Assembly (NCBI GenBank): GCA_902608305.1
Contig: CACLNK010000003.1
Span: 1 to 52,173 of the forward strand
DNA length: 52,173 bases
Direction of reading: 5' to 3'
Origin: an uncultured Pelagibacteraceae bacterium
GTDB taxonomy: Bacteria > Pseudomonadota > Alphaproteobacteria > Pelagibacterales > Pelagibacteraceae
Shown: one piece after another, positions 8,642 through 22,598 of the stretch
Numbering within the stretch: the first letter of the stretch is position 1
Layout: each line of letters opens with the position of its first letter
The notes under the pieces: model-generated
Database searches by the model: none
Told to the model about the DNA's origin: nothing
What the model saw: only the letters and a program-made list of their open reading frames with translations
Translations under genes and position numbers: made by a program

Positions 8642-11600
8642 GAAAATTTTAGTAGTGGGAGCTGGTCCAATTATTATTGGTCAGGCCTGTGAATTTGATT
8701 ATTCCGGAACTCAAGCATGTAAAGCATTAAAAGATGAGGGTTACAAAGTGATTTTAATTAATTCAAATCCCGCAACAATTATGACTGATCCTGGTGTCGC
8801 TCATAAAACTTATATCGAACCAATAACAATAGAAGTTTTAGAAAAAATATTAATAAAAGAAAAACCCGACGCAATTTTACCAACTATGGGTGGTCAAACA
8901 GCATTAAATTTAGCAATTAAAGCTGAAAAGACTGGGCTACTAAAAAAATATAAAATTGAACTAATTGGCGCAAACTCAAAAGCGATTTCTAACGCGGAAG
9001 ATAGAAAAAAATTTAGAAAAAACATGATTGATATTGGTTTAAATCTCCCAAAATCAGAAATAATTAATAACATTAAGCAAGCTAAAAAATGTTTAAAGAA
9101 AATAGGGTTACCTGCAATTATCAGGCCTGCTTTTACACTTGGTGGTCTTGGGGGTGGTATTACTAAAAATAGAAAAGAATTTTTCAAAATTGCGAAGGAA
9201 GGTCTTGATGCATCACCTGAAAATCAAGTTCTCGTAGAAGAGTGTCTACAAGGTTGGAAAGAATTTGAAATGGAAGTAGTAAGAGATAAAAAAGATAACT
9301 GTATCATTATATGTTCTATAGAAAATATAGATCCTATGGGAATTCATACTGGAGATTCTATCACTATAGCTCCTGCCTTAACGCTAACAGATAAAGAGTA
9401 TCAAGTTATGAGAAATGCTTCAATTGCTTGCTTGAGAAAAATTGGAGTGGAAACTGGGGGTTCTAATGTTCAATTCGCTATCAATCCAAAGAATGGAAGA
9501 ATGGTTATCATAGAAATGAACCCTAGAGTTTCTAGATCATCGGCACTTGCTTCAAAAGCAACTGGTTTTCCAATAGCAAAAGTAGCTGCAAAATTAGCGA
9601 TTGGTTATACACTTGATGAATTAAAAAATGAAATTACTAAAGTTACTCCAGCATCTTTTGAGCCAACCATAGACTATGTTGTTACAAAAGTTCCAAGATT
9701 TACTTTTGAAAAATTTTCTAATTCTCCAGCAATATTGGGAACTTCGATGAAATCTGTTGGAGAAGCTATGGCAATTGGTAGAAACTTTAAAGAATCTCTT
9801 CAAAAAGCATTGGTATCTCTAGAAATTGGGTTTTCAGGTTTAGATAGAATTTTTAATTTAAATAAGAAAGAAATTGAAAAAAAATTAAAGATAAATATTC
9901 CAAATAAAATTTTGTTAATTGCTGAAGCAATACGTAAAAAAATTAAGCTAACTAAAATATACAAATTGTCAAAAGTAGATCTTTGGTTTTTAGAACAAAT
10001 TAAAGAAATTATAGATGCGGAAAACCAAATCTTCAAAAAAGGTTTGCCAAAAAAATTTAATGAATTTAATAGAATTAAATCAATAGGGTTTTCAGATAAA
10101 AAATTATCTCAATTATCTGGTTTAAAAGAAACAATTGTTAGAAGAAAAAGATTGGCTTTAAATGTTTTGCCTGTATTCAAGAAAGTAGATACCTGTGCTG
10201 CTGAATTTAAATCTTTTACACCCTATATGTATTCAACATATCAAAGAAATTTTATGTTAAATACAGAATGTGAAGCAGATCCTTCATCTAAAAAGAAAGT
10301 AATTATTTTAGGAGGTGGACCTAACAGGATTGGCCAAGGAATTGAATTTGACTACTGTTGTTGCCAAGCAAGTTTTTCCTTAAAGGAAGCGGGATATGAA
10401 ACAATAATGATTAACTGTAATCCTGAGACCGTCTCCACTGATTATGACACAAGCGATAGATTGTACTTTGAACCTTTAATTGAAGAGTATGTTCATAACA
10501 TAATTTTAAAAGAAAAATCTAAAGGTAATTTAATAGGTATAATTGCTCAATTCGGTGGCCAAACCCCTATCAAATTAGCAAAATTTCTTCATGAAAATTC
10601 ATTGCCTATTATAGGAACTCAGTATTCTTCAATTGATCTTGCTGAAGATAGAGACAGATTTAGAAAACTTCTAATTAAATTAAAATTAAAACAAGCAGAT
10701 AGTGGCATTGCAAAATCTTATACTCAAGCAATCAAAATTGCTGAAAGAATTGGTCTGCCTTTAGTTGTTCGACCATCTTATGTTTTAGGTGGTAGAGCTA
10801 TGGAAATAGTTTATGAAAAGAATCAACTAAAAAATTTTGTGGAAAAAGCTTTTAAAGCTGCAGAAAACAACCCAATATTAATTGATAAATTTATTAACAA
10901 TGCTATGGAAGTTGACGTTGACGCTATTTCAGATGGTAATGAAGTATTTGTTGCAGGAATAATGCAACACATTGAAGAAGCAGGCATTCATTCTGGTGAC
11001 TCGGCATGTTGTCTGCCTCCAGTATCTATTAAGGAAAAATTAATAGTCAAAATTAAAAATCAAACAAAAAAGTTAGCATTAGCACTAAAAGTAAAAGGTT
11101 TTATGAATGTACAGTTTGCAATTAAAAATGACGAAATTTATGTAATTGAAGTTAATCCAAGAGCTAGCAGAACTGTTCCGTTTGTTTCAAAAGCTAAAGG
11201 AATTCCTTTAGCTAAAATTGCTTCAAGAGTAATGGCGGGTGAAAAATTATCAGAATTTAATTTAATAAATAAAAACAAGAATATGTTTGCTGTGAAAGAA
11301 TCTGTTTTTCCATTCAATAAATTTCCAAACGTTGATGTGCTGCTAGGCCCTGAAATGAAATCTACGGGAGAAGTAATGGGAATAGATAAAGATTTTGGCC
11401 TTGCGTATGCTAAAAGTCAAATTTCTGCTGGAAATTCATTGCCTACAAGAGGGCTGGCATTTATTTCCTTAAAAGACAAACATAAAACTGAAGGTATAGA
11501 TTTAGCAAAACAATTGGTTGAATTAAATTTTACATTGTGTGGGACAGAAGGTACTGCTAATGCAATAAAAAAAAATGGCATTAAATGTAAAAAAATAAAT

Positions 11601-11849
11601 AAAGTAAGTGGAGGCTCTCCTCATATTGTAGATATACTAAATGCAAAAAAAATTGCCTTGGTAATCAATACTGGAGGTGGAAAGCGTGCTTATGTGGTTC
11701 AAGATTCAACTTCCTTAAGAAGAGCAACATTAATTAATAAAGTTCCATATTGCACTAACATGTCTACTGCTTATGCTTGTTTAGAAGGTATAAAATCTCT
11801 TAAGTCAAAAAAAATGAATGTGAAAGCAATCCAAAATATCTTTCATTAA
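8619..11849 (+). CDS. carB: Carbamoyl-phosphate synthase large subunit
   Basis: 1076 aa, two ATP-grasp halves, [37 protein letters not shown]; overlaps carA by 23 bp. Confidence 0.98.
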   Translation: MPKRKDIKKILVVGAGPIIIGQACEFDYSGTQACKALKDEGYKVILINSNPATIMTDPGVAHKTYIEPITIEVLEKILIKEKPDAILPTMGGQTALNLAIKAEKTGLLKKYKIELIGANSKAISNAEDRKKFRKNMIDIGLNLPKSEIINNIKQAKKCLKKIGLPAIIRPAFTLGGLGGGITKNRKEFFKIAKEGLDASPENQVLVEECLQGWKEFEMEVVRDKKDNCIIICSIENIDPMGIHTGDSITIAPALTLTDKEYQVMRNASIACLRKIGVETGGSNVQFAINPKNGRMVIIEMNPRVSRSSALASKATGFPIAKVAAKLAIGYTLDELKNEITKVTPASFEPTIDYVVTKVPRFTFEKFSNSPAILGTSMKSVGEAMAIGRNFKESLQKALVSLEIGFSGLDRIFNLNKKEIEKKLKINIPNKILLIAEAIRKKIKLTKIYKLSKVDLWFLEQIKEIIDAENQIFKKGLPKKFNEFNRIKSIGFSDKKLSQLSGLKETIVRRKRLALNVLPVFKKVDTCAAEFKSFTPYMYSTYQRNFMLNTECEADPSSKKKVIILGGGPNRIGQGIEFDYCCCQASFSLKEAGYETIMINCNPETVSTDYDTSDRLYFEPLIEEYVHNIILKEKSKGNLIGIIAQFGGQTPIKLAKFLHENSLPIIGTQYSSIDLAEDRDRFRKLLIKLKLKQADSGIAKSYTQAIKIAERIGLPLVVRPSYVLGGRAMEIVYEKNQLKNFVEKAFKAAENNPILIDKFINNAMEVDVDAISDGNEVFVAGIMQHIEEAGIHSGDSACCLPPVSIKEKLIVKIKNQTKKLALALKVKGFMNVQFAIKNDEIYVIEVNPRASRTVPFVSKAKGIPLAKIASRVMAGEKLSEFNLINKNKNMFAVKESVFPFNKFPNVDVLLGPEMKSTGEVMGIDKDFGLAYAKSQISAGNSLPTRGLAFISLKDKHKTEGIDLAKQLVELNFTLCGTEGTANAIKKNGIKCKKINKVSGGSPHIVDILNAKKIALVINTGGGKRAYVVQDSTSLRRATLINKVPYCTNMSTAYACLEGIKSLKSKKMNVKAIQNIFH

Positions 11850-12508
11850 TCAACTGGCCAATCAGTTTGAAAAGTTACATAATTTATCTGTAAACATCGT
11901 CTTTCTTTTTTTATCTCTTTTTTTTCCATTCCATGCCAAGCATTCGGACCACTAGTAAAAAAATATCCATAATTATGCTTATAGGGAATTGTTTTTATTT
12001 TTTCTAATTTTTCATTATAAAAATCCGTACCAAGATTTTCAGATTCGCCATAAGGATTAGCAAACACTAAACCAGAAACAAGTTTTTCTTTTATATCACA
12101 GTGTGGCTTTAACCAAAAACCTTGCCTATCACATATGACTTCTAATCTAGCATATGATTTAGAAAGATCTTTCTTAACTAATTCACTGATAAATTGATAA
12201 GTATCCTTATTTCTAAGTTCATCAATTAAGTTGGTTAAATTTTTAAAATGTTTTGAATTTTCTTTGTTAATAAAACATCTAAATTTTAATGCTTTGCCTC
12301 CACTTTCTATGCCTTTTCTAAATTTTCCCTCTCCTCCATCAAGAGCTCTGGTTCCATCATAATTAATATTTACTTTATTTAAATCCACTATTTCTGCATT
12401 ACATATCTCTTGAAGTGCATCTTCATTCAGTGGTTTATCTAATTCCCAATGATTGAACGGTGAATTGTGAAACTTCAATTGAGTCTTTAATGAATTTAAA
12501 AATTGCAT
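11846..12508 (-). CDS. Putative 2OG-Fe(II) oxygenase superfamily protein
   Basis: H-x-D pair ([11 protein letters not shown]) and downstream His ([22 protein letters not shown]) consistent with a 2-oxoglutarate dioxygenase fold. Confidence 0.6.
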   Translation of the reverse strand: MQFLNSLKTQLKFHNSPFNHWELDKPLNEDALQEICNAEIVDLNKVNINYDGTRALDGGEGKFRKGIESGGKALKFRCFINKENSKHFKNLTNLIDELRNKDTYQFISELVKKDLSKSYARLEVICDRQGFWLKPHCDIKEKLVSGLVFANPYGESENLGTDFYNEKLEKIKTIPYKHNYGYFFTSGPNAWHGMEKKEIKKERRCLQINYVTFQTDWPVD

Positions 12509-12524
12509 TTATCTTATAAAAATA

Positions 12525-13472
12525 TTATTTGTTTAATCTATCATTTATTATTTTTGCCACTCTTTCAGATTCATTGAAATTATTATATTTCCAATGCTCT
12601 ACCTTTTCTCCTAAGTTTTTAGTAATTCCCATGTCTTTAAATAATTGAAAAAATTTTTTAAATCTATAATTATTTCTTTTATTTTTCATGTGAGCAATAA
12701 AAATTGGTTTTCCAGAAATAGCAGCTTCAGAAATCATTGAAGTTGAGTCGCAGGTTATAACTATGTTGCTAGCTATTGCTAGTGAAGATAAATAAGCTTG
12801 CTTATTCACTTCAGTAATAACATATCCATCGTTCTGAAATTCTTTTTGAGCTAGCTCAATTGTTTTTTGGGGGGTACGCATTGATGGTACAATTATTGCT
12901 TTATAGCCATTATAAATAAAACTTTCTTTTATTTGATTAAATATTTTAGATATTTCTTCATTATCAAAACTATAGTATTTATTTGGACCCCCTAATATTA
13001 ATGCAACAACCTTTTGGCTCTGAACTTTATCAACCAAATAAGTTTTTGATTTTTCGATTTCTTCCTCTGTAATGTAATGAATTGCTCCTTTTGAATTAAT
13101 TACATTTTCCCCCTTTAATCCATCGTGCTCAGGCGCAACAATTATATTAAAATTATTAAAATTAATTTTTGGATCTTGTATGTGTATTGTAAAAATATTT
13201 TTATTTTTTTTCTTTAGTAATATTGATGGAATTACACTTTTTCTTCCACATGAAATTATTAAATCAATTTTTTCAGTATTTGTTACATAATTTTTATCTT
13301 TTAAAATTATTTCTGATTTTGGTGTAAATTTAGGAGGAATATAATTCCACAACCAATTTAATCGTACAATCTTATGGTGAAACTCAACCTTTAAAGCCTT
13401 GGCCAATCCTTCAACCTGGCTAATCATACCATGATAGCCTCCTGTTAATAATAAAGCTTTTAATTTAGCCAT
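12525..13472 (-). CDS. Mitochondrial fission ELM1-like family protein (putative glycosyltransferase-like)
   Basis: LLTGGYHGMISQVEGLAKAL, VAPEHDGLKGENVINSKGAIHYI, LGGPNKYYSF, TCDSTSMISEAAISGKPIFI. Confidence 0.75.
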   Translation of the reverse strand: MAKLKALLLTGGYHGMISQVEGLAKALKVEFHHKIVRLNWLWNYIPPKFTPKSEIILKDKNYVTNTEKIDLIISCGRKSVIPSILLKKKNKNIFTIHIQDPKINFNNFNIIVAPEHDGLKGENVINSKGAIHYITEEEIEKSKTYLVDKVQSQKVVALILGGPNKYYSFDNEEISKIFNQIKESFIYNGYKAIIVPSMRTPQKTIELAQKEFQNDGYVITEVNKQAYLSSLAIASNIVITCDSTSMISEAAISGKPIFIAHMKNKRNNYRFKKFFQLFKDMGITKNLGEKVEHWKYNNFNESERVAKIINDRLNK

Positions 13473-13565
13473 TTTTATTTATTTATATTTCAAAATTTAA
13501 TTTATCCAAACATATTTGTTTTTATTGAAATGAAATACAAAGAATATATACATTAGCTCTGCAAA

Positions 13566-14603
13566 ATGCGTATCGAAGAAGATATTAAGCTAGATTATTC
13601 TGATGTTCTCTTTAGACCAAAGAGAAGTACCCTTCATAGTCGAAAAGAAGTCAATTTAAAACGTACATACAAATTTAAATACAGCAATAATGAATGGTCA
13701 GGAATTCCTATAATAGCTGCAAATATGGATGGCGTGGGAGAATTAGGAGTGGCAAAAAATCTTGCAGAATTTGAAATAATAACAAGTTTGACAAAACAAC
13801 ATGATGTCAAGATGATCAAACGTTGTTCTTATATAAAGTCAATTTTTCAACATATTGCTTTAAGTACAGGAACAAGTGACAAAGATTTTAAAAGAATAAA
13901 TGATATTTTAAAAGATCACAGTTTTTTTCAATTTATTTGTATAGATATTGCTAATGGATATTCTGATCATTTTAGTAAGTTTGTAAAATCCGTAAGAGAA
14001 AAATATCCTACAAAAACTATAATTGCTGGTAATGTTGTTACCGCCGATATGACTCAAGAGTTAATATTAAGTGGTGCCGATATTGTTAAAGTAGGAATAG
14101 GACCAGGAAGTGTATGTACCACTAGAATTCAAACTGGAGTAGGCTATCCACAATTGAGTGCAGTCATAGAATGTTCTGATGCTGCTCATGGACTTGGGGC
14201 ACATATTATTGCAGATGGTGGGTGTACTTGTCCTGGAGATGTTGCAAAAGCTTTTGGTGCAGGCGCTGATTTTGTAATGTTAGGTGGAATGTTCGCAGGT
14301 CATGATGAAGGCAAAGGTAAAATTGTAAAAAAAAATGGATCAAAATATATTGAGTTTTATGGCTCTAGTTCAAACACTGCTGTCAAAAAACACTATGGAG
14401 GACTTTCAGATTACAGAAGTAGTGAAGGAAAAACGGTAAGACTTAAATATCGAGGAAAAATAAAGGATACGGTGCTAAATATACTCGGTGGTATTAGAAG
14501 TAGCTGCACTTATGTTGGGGCTCCTTCTCTTAAACAATTAAGTAAATGCACTACATTTGTTAGAGTAAATAATCAACATAACGAAACTTTTGATCAAAAA
14601 TAA
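13566..14603 (+). CDS. guaC: GMP reductase (IMPDH/GMPR family)
   Basis: [74 protein letters not shown]. Confidence 0.88.
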   Translation: MRIEEDIKLDYSDVLFRPKRSTLHSRKEVNLKRTYKFKYSNNEWSGIPIIAANMDGVGELGVAKNLAEFEIITSLTKQHDVKMIKRCSYIKSIFQHIALSTGTSDKDFKRINDILKDHSFFQFICIDIANGYSDHFSKFVKSVREKYPTKTIIAGNVVTADMTQELILSGADIVKVGIGPGSVCTTRIQTGVGYPQLSAVIECSDAAHGLGAHIIADGGCTCPGDVAKAFGAGADFVMLGGMFAGHDEGKGKIVKKNGSKYIEFYGSSSNTAVKKHYGGLSDYRSSEGKTVRLKYRGKIKDTVLNILGGIRSSCTYVGAPSLKQLSKCTTFVRVNNQHNETFDQK

Positions 14604-14659
14604 TTAATTATATTTAAATCTTATAATTTTTAGAAAAGTACTTACATAACAAACAAATT

Positions 14660-15604
14660 ATGGATAAAAGTTTAACAAAGCATACAAAAGTTTTAATTAT
14701 AGGATCCGGACCGGCTGGTTATACAGCGGCAGTTTATGCGGCTAGAGCTATGTTAAAACCAATTTTAGTTCATGGCTTTCAACCAGGTGGCCAAATGACT
14801 ATTACAACAGACGTTGAAAATTACCCTGGATTTGCAGACGTTATTCAGGGACCTTGGCTTATGGATCAAATGAAAGATCAAGCTAAAGCTGTAGGTACTG
14901 ATTTAGTTGATGACCATATTTCTTCAGTAAACCTAAAAACTAAACCATTTGAAGCATTTGGAGATAGCGGAAAAAAATATACTGCTGATAGCATAATTAT
15001 TTCTACTGGTGCACAAGCAAGATGGCTCAACTTGAAATCTGAAGAAGAATTTAAAGGATTCGGAGTTTCTGCGTGTGCAACATGTGATGGATTTTTCTTT
15101 AAAGAAAAAGAAGTCGCTGTTGTAGGTGGTGGTAATGCGGCTGTAGAAGAGGCAATCTTTTTAACTAAATTTGCTTCAAAAGTAAAATTAATTCATAGAA
15201 GAGATTCTTTGAGAGCGGAAAAACTACTTCAGAAAAAATTAATGGATAACAAAAAAATTGAAATTATTTGGGACAGTATAGTTGAGGAGGTCATAGGAGA
15301 TAATGATCCAAAAAACGTTAAAGGATTAAAAATTAAAAATGTAAAAACAAATAAAATTGAAGAATTAAAAATAGATGGTCTTTTCATTGCTATTGGTCAT
15401 GATCCAGCTACTCAATTATTTAAAGATCAATTAGATATGGATAAAGAAGGTTATTTAACTACTAAGCCTGACTCAACTCAGACAAATGTACCTGGGGTAT
15501 TTGCAGCAGGCGATGTAAAAGATAAAATTTTTAGACAAGCCGTAACTGCTGCGGGGATGGGTTGTATGGCTGCACTTGAAGCTGAAAAATTTCTATCTCA
15601 CTAA
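14660..15604 (+). CDS. trxB: Thioredoxin reductase
   Basis: GSGPAGYTAAVYAARA, CATCDGFFF active site, FAAGDVKDKIFRQAVTAAGMGCMAA. Confidence 0.97.
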   Translation: MDKSLTKHTKVLIIGSGPAGYTAAVYAARAMLKPILVHGFQPGGQMTITTDVENYPGFADVIQGPWLMDQMKDQAKAVGTDLVDDHISSVNLKTKPFEAFGDSGKKYTADSIIISTGAQARWLNLKSEEEFKGFGVSACATCDGFFFKEKEVAVVGGGNAAVEEAIFLTKFASKVKLIHRRDSLRAEKLLQKKLMDNKKIEIIWDSIVEEVIGDNDPKNVKGLKIKNVKTNKIEELKIDGLFIAIGHDPATQLFKDQLDMDKEGYLTTKPDSTQTNVPGVFAAGDVKDKIFRQAVTAAGMGCMAALEAEKFLSH

Positions 15605-15640
15605 AAAGTTAAGTTCTATTAATCTCAACTATTTCATTAA

Positions 15641-16837
<1,197 letters not shown>

Positions 16838-16864
16838 TTAATATTCTAATACCTTGTTTACTTT

Positions 16865-19036
16865 ATGCAAAATACTTATCAAGATTTAATTACAGATATT
16901 CAAAGTAAAAATCCAGAAATAAGTGAAAAACTTGAAGGTGGTAAAAAATTTAAACTTGTAACAGATTTTAAACCTGCTGGAGATCAACCGGAAGCAATAA
17001 AAAAATTAGTTAATAACGCAAATAAAGGTGAGTTTAATCAAGTTCTCCTAGGGGTTACTGGTTCTGGAAAAACTTTTACAATGGCAAAAGTAATAGAACA
17101 AACTAATAGACCTTCTTTAATCTTGGCTCCTAATAAAACACTGGCCGCTCAACTTTATGGAGAAATGAAAACTTTTTTTCCAGATAACGCTGTTGAGTAT
17201 TTTGTTTCTTATTATGATTACTATACACCGGAAGCTTACGTTCCTAGGTCAGATACTTATATCGAAAAAGAAGCTTCTATAAATGAACAAATAGATCGTA
17301 TGAGACATTCAGCAACAAGATCTTTATTAGAAAGAGATGATGTTCTAATAGTTGCAAGTGTATCATGTATTTATGGACTGGGCTCAGTTGAGGCTTATGG
17401 CAAAATGACCTTAACTCTAAAAAAAAAATCTGAATATAATAGAGAACAAATTATAAAATCATTAGTTAATTTACAATATAAGAGAAATGACCAGAATTTT
17501 TATAGAGGAACCTTTAGAGCCAGAGGAGAATATTTAGAAATTTTTCCTTCACATTTAGAAGATCGTGCTTGGAGGTTAAGTTTATTTGGTGATAAATTAG
17601 AAAAAATTGAAGAATTCGATCCTTTAACTGGAGATCACATTAAAGATCTAAAATTAGTTAAAATATATGCTAACAGTCACTACATCACTCCAAAACCCAC
17701 TATAGAACAGGCAATAATAAATATTAAAAAAGAATTAGAGATAACTCTTAAAAAACACAAAGAGCAAAATAAATTACTTGAAGCGCAACGTTTAGAAGAA
17801 AGAACTAAGTTTGATTTAGAGATGATTGAAGCAACAGGATCTTGTGCTGGTATTGAAAACTATTCAAGATTTTTATCTGGAAGAAAACCAGGTGAGCCAC
17901 CTCCTACACTATTTGAATATTTTCCTGATAATACTTTAATATTTGTTGACGAATGTCATGTAACCGTTCCTCAACTAAATGGCATGTTTAAAGGTGATAG
18001 ATCAAGAAAAAGCACTCTTGCTGAATATGGGTTTAGATTACCTTCGTGCATGGATAACAGGCCACTAAAATTCGAAGAATGGAATATGATGAGAACTCAA
18101 ACAATTTTTGTGTCTGCTACACCAGGACCTTGGGAATTAGAACAAGTAAAAGGAAAATATGTTGATCAAGTAATTAGGCCAACCGGATTAATTGATCCTC
18201 CTGTAGAAGTTAGACCTGCAAAAAATCAAGTGGATGATTTAATGCACGAGTGTAAAAAAACCATTAAGAAAAATTATAGAGTTTTAGTTACAACTTTAAC
18301 TAAAAGAATGGCAGAAGACTTAACAGAATATCTCCATGAAAATGGAATTAAAGTTAGATATATGCATTCTGACATAGATACTCTTGAAAGAATTGAAATT
18401 ATGAGAGATCTAAGAATGGGTGTGTTTGATGTTCTAGTTGGTATTAATCTCTTAAGAGAAGGATTGGATATACCTGAATGTGCACTAGTTGGAATTTTAG
18501 ATGCTGATAAAGAAGGTTTTTTAAGATCGGAAAGATCATTAATTCAAACAATCGGAAGAGCGGCAAGAAATTTGGATGGTAAAGTTATTTTGTATGCTGA
18601 CAAAGAAACTAAAAGTATTCATAAAGCTATTGAAGAAACTGATAGAAGAAGAACTATTCAATTAAAGTATAATAAAAAAAATAATATTAGTGCAACAACA
18701 GTAAAAAAAGAAATAAGTGATGTGTTGGAAAATGTTTATGAAAAAGATTATATAAAAATAGGAACTGAAGCAAATATAGGGGGAAATCTAAAAAAACACT
18801 TAAAAGCCTTAAATAAAAAAATGAAAGAATCAGCCTCAAATCTAGAATTTGAAGAGGCAGCAAAAATAAGAGATGAGATCAGAAAACTTGAAAGTACAGA
18901 ATTAGAGATTACACTTAACCCTAAAGTAAAACGGCATAGTCTAAATAATAAAATTTATCCAAAAGGAAGATCAACTATGGGTCTTCCGGGAACTAGAGCA
19001 AAAAAAGGAAAAAAAAAGTGGAAGCAAATAAAATAA
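16865..19036 (+). CDS. uvrB: Excinuclease ABC subunit B
   Basis: [72 protein letters not shown]. Confidence 0.98.
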   Translation: MQNTYQDLITDIQSKNPEISEKLEGGKKFKLVTDFKPAGDQPEAIKKLVNNANKGEFNQVLLGVTGSGKTFTMAKVIEQTNRPSLILAPNKTLAAQLYGEMKTFFPDNAVEYFVSYYDYYTPEAYVPRSDTYIEKEASINEQIDRMRHSATRSLLERDDVLIVASVSCIYGLGSVEAYGKMTLTLKKKSEYNREQIIKSLVNLQYKRNDQNFYRGTFRARGEYLEIFPSHLEDRAWRLSLFGDKLEKIEEFDPLTGDHIKDLKLVKIYANSHYITPKPTIEQAIINIKKELEITLKKHKEQNKLLEAQRLEERTKFDLEMIEATGSCAGIENYSRFLSGRKPGEPPPTLFEYFPDNTLIFVDECHVTVPQLNGMFKGDRSRKSTLAEYGFRLPSCMDNRPLKFEEWNMMRTQTIFVSATPGPWELEQVKGKYVDQVIRPTGLIDPPVEVRPAKNQVDDLMHECKKTIKKNYRVLVTTLTKRMAEDLTEYLHENGIKVRYMHSDIDTLERIEIMRDLRMGVFDVLVGINLLREGLDIPECALVGILDADKEGFLRSERSLIQTIGRAARNLDGKVILYADKETKSIHKAIEETDRRRTIQLKYNKKNNISATTVKKEISDVLENVYEKDYIKIGTEANIGGNLKKHLKALNKKMKESASNLEFEEAAKIRDEIRKLESTELEITLNPKVKRHSLNNKIYPKGRSTMGLPGTRAKKGKKKWKQIK

Positions 19037-19773
19037 TTATAACCGGCGGAGCTACAAGAATTGGTGCAGCAATTGCAAAGAAGTTATCTGGCTCGGGAGT
19101 GGAGATTGTAATTCATTATAATAAATCAAAAACAAATGCTGAAAAATTAAAAAAAAAATTATCAAGAAATTCAACAAAAGTATATTTAGTCAAAGGAGAT
19201 CTAAGCAAAGAACTTGATTTAAAAAAAATAGTTAAATTTTGTAAAAGAAAATTAAAATATTTTGACTGTTTAATAAATAATGCCTCATTGTTTGAAAATG
19301 ACAAATTAGAAAATTTTACTACTGATAGTTGGGGAAAACATTTAAGAACAAATTTAAGAGCTCCTGCATATTTATCAAAAGAATTTGCCAAAAATATAAA
19401 AGGTAGAAATAATAATATTATTAATATTATTGATCAAAGAGTTTTTAAATTAACACCACTTTTCTTTTCATACACAATAAGCAAGACTGGCCTTTATACT
19501 TTAACCAAAACTAGCGCTATAAGCTTAGCTCCAAAGATAAGAGTAAATGGCATCGCTCCAGGACCAACGCTAAAAAATAAGCGGCAAAGTGAAAAACATT
19601 TTAGAAAACAATATTTAGCTACCCCTTTAAAAAGACAAGTTAATGTCTCAGAAATTTGCAATACAGTTGACTTTTTTATTAAAAACAGATCAATTACTGG
19701 ACAAGTATTAGCCGTTGATAGTGGTCAAAATTTAAATTGGCAAACGCCCGATATTATTGGGACAAAGGAATGA
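19018..19773 (+). CDS. SDR-family reductase, candidate FolM/pteridine-reductase-like
   Basis: TGxxxRxG motif (TGGATRIG), [13 protein letters not shown] catalytic region, located next to folB. Confidence 0.75.
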   Translation: MEANKIIITGGATRIGAAIAKKLSGSGVEIVIHYNKSKTNAEKLKKKLSRNSTKVYLVKGDLSKELDLKKIVKFCKRKLKYFDCLINNASLFENDKLENFTTDSWGKHLRTNLRAPAYLSKEFAKNIKGRNNNIINIIDQRVFKLTPLFFSYTISKTGLYTLTKTSAISLAPKIRVNGIAPGPTLKNKRQSEKHFRKQYLATPLKRQVNVSEICNTVDFFIKNRSITGQVLAVDSGQNLNWQTPDIIGTKE

Positions 19774-20195
19774 AAAAAAATAATCTTAAAGTTGTTAAAA
19801 TAGATAATAATAAAAGCTTATTTAATTATGAGAAAAAAATTCTTATTAAAGACCTAGCTTTAGATTTAAAGCTTGGTTATTATGATTTTGAAAAAGATAA
19901 ACCACAAAAAGTAAAATTTACATTAGAAATAGATTACAGAGATAAAAAACCAACCAATGATAAAGATTTAAAATCAATAGTTAATTACGACAAAGTAGTA
20001 AAACTAATTAGAAAATTAGTAAAAAATAAACATTATAACTTTCTTGAAACATTGGCTGAAGATGTTTTTGATGAGCTGTTTAAAGATAAAAGAATTGATA
20101 AAATAACTCTTCAAATAGAAAAATTAGAAATTATGAAAGACTGCTCATCAGTTGGGATACAAGTTTCTAAAAAAAGAAGCCATGAAAAGCTCTGA
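19770..20195 (+). CDS. folB: Dihydroneopterin aldolase (FolB family)
   Basis: [49 protein letters not shown] overlap with upstream SDR; ORF track start 19737 probably too early. Confidence 0.85.
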   Translation: MKKNNLKVVKIDNNKSLFNYEKKILIKDLALDLKLGYYDFEKDKPQKVKFTLEIDYRDKKPTNDKDLKSIVNYDKVVKLIRKLVKNKHYNFLETLAEDVFDELFKDKRIDKITLQIEKLEIMKDCSSVGIQVSKKRSHEKL

Positions 20196-22017
20196 TCTTG
20201 GAAAAAAAGTAATTAGAAAAGAGCTCACTCTTATTCCTAAAAGTCCTGGTATATATAGGATGTTAAATCATAAAGGTGACATATTATATGTTGGTAAAGC
20301 AAAAAATTTACCTAATAGACTTAAAAGTTACGTATCTGAAAAAAATCACATAATAAGAACCGAAAGGATGTTGTCTCAAACTTTTAAAATTGAGATAACT
20401 ACAACTGCAAACGAAAGTGAGGCGCTACTCTTAGAAGCTAACTTAATAAAAAAATTTAAACCAAAATTTAACATTTTGCTTAAGGATGACAAATCTTTTC
20501 CATTTATTTTTATAGGAAATAAAGATAAATGGCCTCAAGTTACTAAGCATAGAGGCAAAAAAGACAAAGATGGTTTTTATTTTGGTCCATTTGCTTCTGC
20601 TGGATCTGCAAATTGGACTATAAAAATGCTTCAAAAAATATTTTTATTAAGAGTATGTGACGAAACAACGTTTAAAAATAGAAAAAGACCTTGTATTTTA
20701 TATCAAATAAAAAGATGTTCTGCGCCATGCGTAGGCTATGTTGAAAAAAATGAGTACAAAAATTCAGTAGAAGATGCAATTAAATTTGTTTCTGGAAAAT
20801 CTAGAGAGATACAAAAAAATTTATCAAAGCAAATGGAAGAGGCGAGTGAAAAATTAGATTTTGAAAAGGCTTCTATTTTCAGGGATAAAATTAAATCTTT
20901 AAACATAATTCAATCGTCACAGAGAATTAATGAAGCTAATCTAGTTGAAGCAGATGTAATTGCTGCCTATAAAGAATCTGGAAAAACTTGTATTCAGGTA
21001 TTTTTCTACAGATCTAAACAAAATTGGGGTAATCAAGCTTATTTTCCTAAACATGATCCTGATCAAAGTATCTCGGAAATCATGTCTTCTTTTTTAATGC
21101 AATTTTATGAAAATAAAAATGTTCCTAAACTAATAATTTTAAATCTTGACATTAAAGATAAAAAATTAATTGAACAAACATTAAGTACTAAAGAAAATAA
21201 AAATATTTCAATCGCTATTGCAAAAAAAGGGGCAAAAGCAAAAGTTATTTCATTAGCAGAAAAAAATGCAAAAGAATCTTTAAATAGAAAACTACATGAA
21301 ACAAATAATAACAAAAACTTATTTGAAGGTATTGTTAAAAAATTTAACTTAAAAAATAATATTAGTTTAGTAGAAGTTTATGACAATAGCCACATTCAAG
21401 GAACTAATAGCATTGGCGCTATGATTACTTTTGGAGATGAGGGTTTTATAAAAAAAAGATACAGAAAATTTGATATTAAAAATTATAATGCTGAACAAGA
21501 TGATTATGCTATGATAAAAGAAGTTTTAACTAGACGCTTTAAACGAGCAATACTTGAAAAAGAAAATTATTTAACTTTTCCTGATTTGCTGCTTGTGGAT
21601 GGAGGAAAAGGTCAATATTCTGTCGCAAGAGAAGTGCTTAACGACTTAGGTTTATATGATATGCCCATGATAGCTATAGCTAAAGGCAAGTTAAGAAACA
21701 GTGGAAATGAAACGTTTTTTTATAATGGTAAAACATTTAAGTTTGAAAAAAATGATCCCACTTTATTTTTTTTACAAAGACTAAGAGATGAAGCGCACAG
21801 ATTTGCAATAAATACGCATAGAGCAAAAAGACAAAAAGGTATTAGAAAATCATTATTAGATCAAATAAATGGCATTGGCTCTATAAGAAAAAGAGCATTA
21901 TTAAATCATTTTGGTTCAGCTAGAGCTGTAGAATCTGCGAGTTTTGAAGAAATTAAATCAGTTGAAGGTGTTGAAGAAAAAGTTGCAAAAAAGATATATA
22001 ATTTTTTTCACGAATGA
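20182..22017 (+). CDS. uvrC: Excinuclease ABC subunit C
   Basis: [57 protein letters not shown]; likely start at internal ATG 20182. Confidence 0.97.
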   Translation: MKSSDLGKKVIRKELTLIPKSPGIYRMLNHKGDILYVGKAKNLPNRLKSYVSEKNHIIRTERMLSQTFKIEITTTANESEALLLEANLIKKFKPKFNILLKDDKSFPFIFIGNKDKWPQVTKHRGKKDKDGFYFGPFASAGSANWTIKMLQKIFLLRVCDETTFKNRKRPCILYQIKRCSAPCVGYVEKNEYKNSVEDAIKFVSGKSREIQKNLSKQMEEASEKLDFEKASIFRDKIKSLNIIQSSQRINEANLVEADVIAAYKESGKTCIQVFFYRSKQNWGNQAYFPKHDPDQSISEIMSSFLMQFYENKNVPKLIILNLDIKDKKLIEQTLSTKENKNISIAIAKKGAKAKVISLAEKNAKESLNRKLHETNNNKNLFEGIVKKFNLKNNISLVEVYDNSHIQGTNSIGAMITFGDEGFIKKRYRKFDIKNYNAEQDDYAMIKEVLTRRFKRAILEKENYLTFPDLLLVDGGKGQYSVAREVLNDLGLYDMPMIAIAKGKLRNSGNETFFYNGKTFKFEKNDPTLFFLQRLRDEAHRFAINTHRAKRQKGIRKSLLDQINGIGSIRKRALLNHFGSARAVESASFEEIKSVEGVEEKVAKKIYNFFHE

Positions 22018-22598
22018 AAATAAAAATTCCAAATTACTTAACTATCGGTAGAATTATAATTGTTCCTTTTTTTGTATTTGCTTTTTATTTACCCGGATTT
22101 TATGGAGATATAATTCCTTTTATATTATTTATTATTGCTTCGTTCACTGATTTTTTAGACGGTTTACTGGCTAGAATGTTTAAAGAAGAGTCACAACTAG
22201 GGGAACTATTAGATCCTATTGCAGATAAAATAATTGTAGCTGCAGCACTAATTTTACTAGTAATGAATGGTACTATTAAAAACTATGAAGTAATAGCAGC
22301 AATTATAATTTTAACTCGAGAAATATTAGTCTCTGGATTAAGAGAGTTTTTAGCCAAAGGACAAATAAAACTACCTGTTTCAAATTTAGCGAAATTGAAA
22401 ACATTTTTACAAATGTTTTCAATATCAATTTTATTAACAGGTGAAACGGGAAATAAAATTATAAATTTTCAAGATTATAATGCTCAAACAATTGGCATAA
22501 TCTTGTTGTGGTTGTCAGCATTTTTAACCTTATACACTGGATACGAATACCTTAGAAAAGGTATAGACCACGCAATTTCTGAAGATGAAAAAAGTTAA
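22014..22598 (+). CDS. pgsA: CDP-diacylglycerol-glycerol-3-phosphate 3-phosphatidyltransferase
   Basis: CDP-alcohol phosphotransferase motif [31 protein letters not shown] overlap with uvrC. Confidence 0.94.
   Translation: MKIKIPNYLTIGRIIIVPFFVFAFYLPGFYGDIIPFILFIIASFTDFLDGLLARMFKEESQLGELLDPIADKIIVAAALILLVMNGTIKNYEVIAAIIILTREILVSGLREFLAKGQIKLPVSNLAKLKTFLQMFSISILLTGETGNKIINFQDYNAQTIGIILLWLSAFLTLYTGYEYLRKGIDHAISEDEKS

Noticed and set aside
8894-10036. Several minus-strand ORFs of 60-97 aa within carB
   Set aside because: Antisense to a clear conserved gene; no family motifs.
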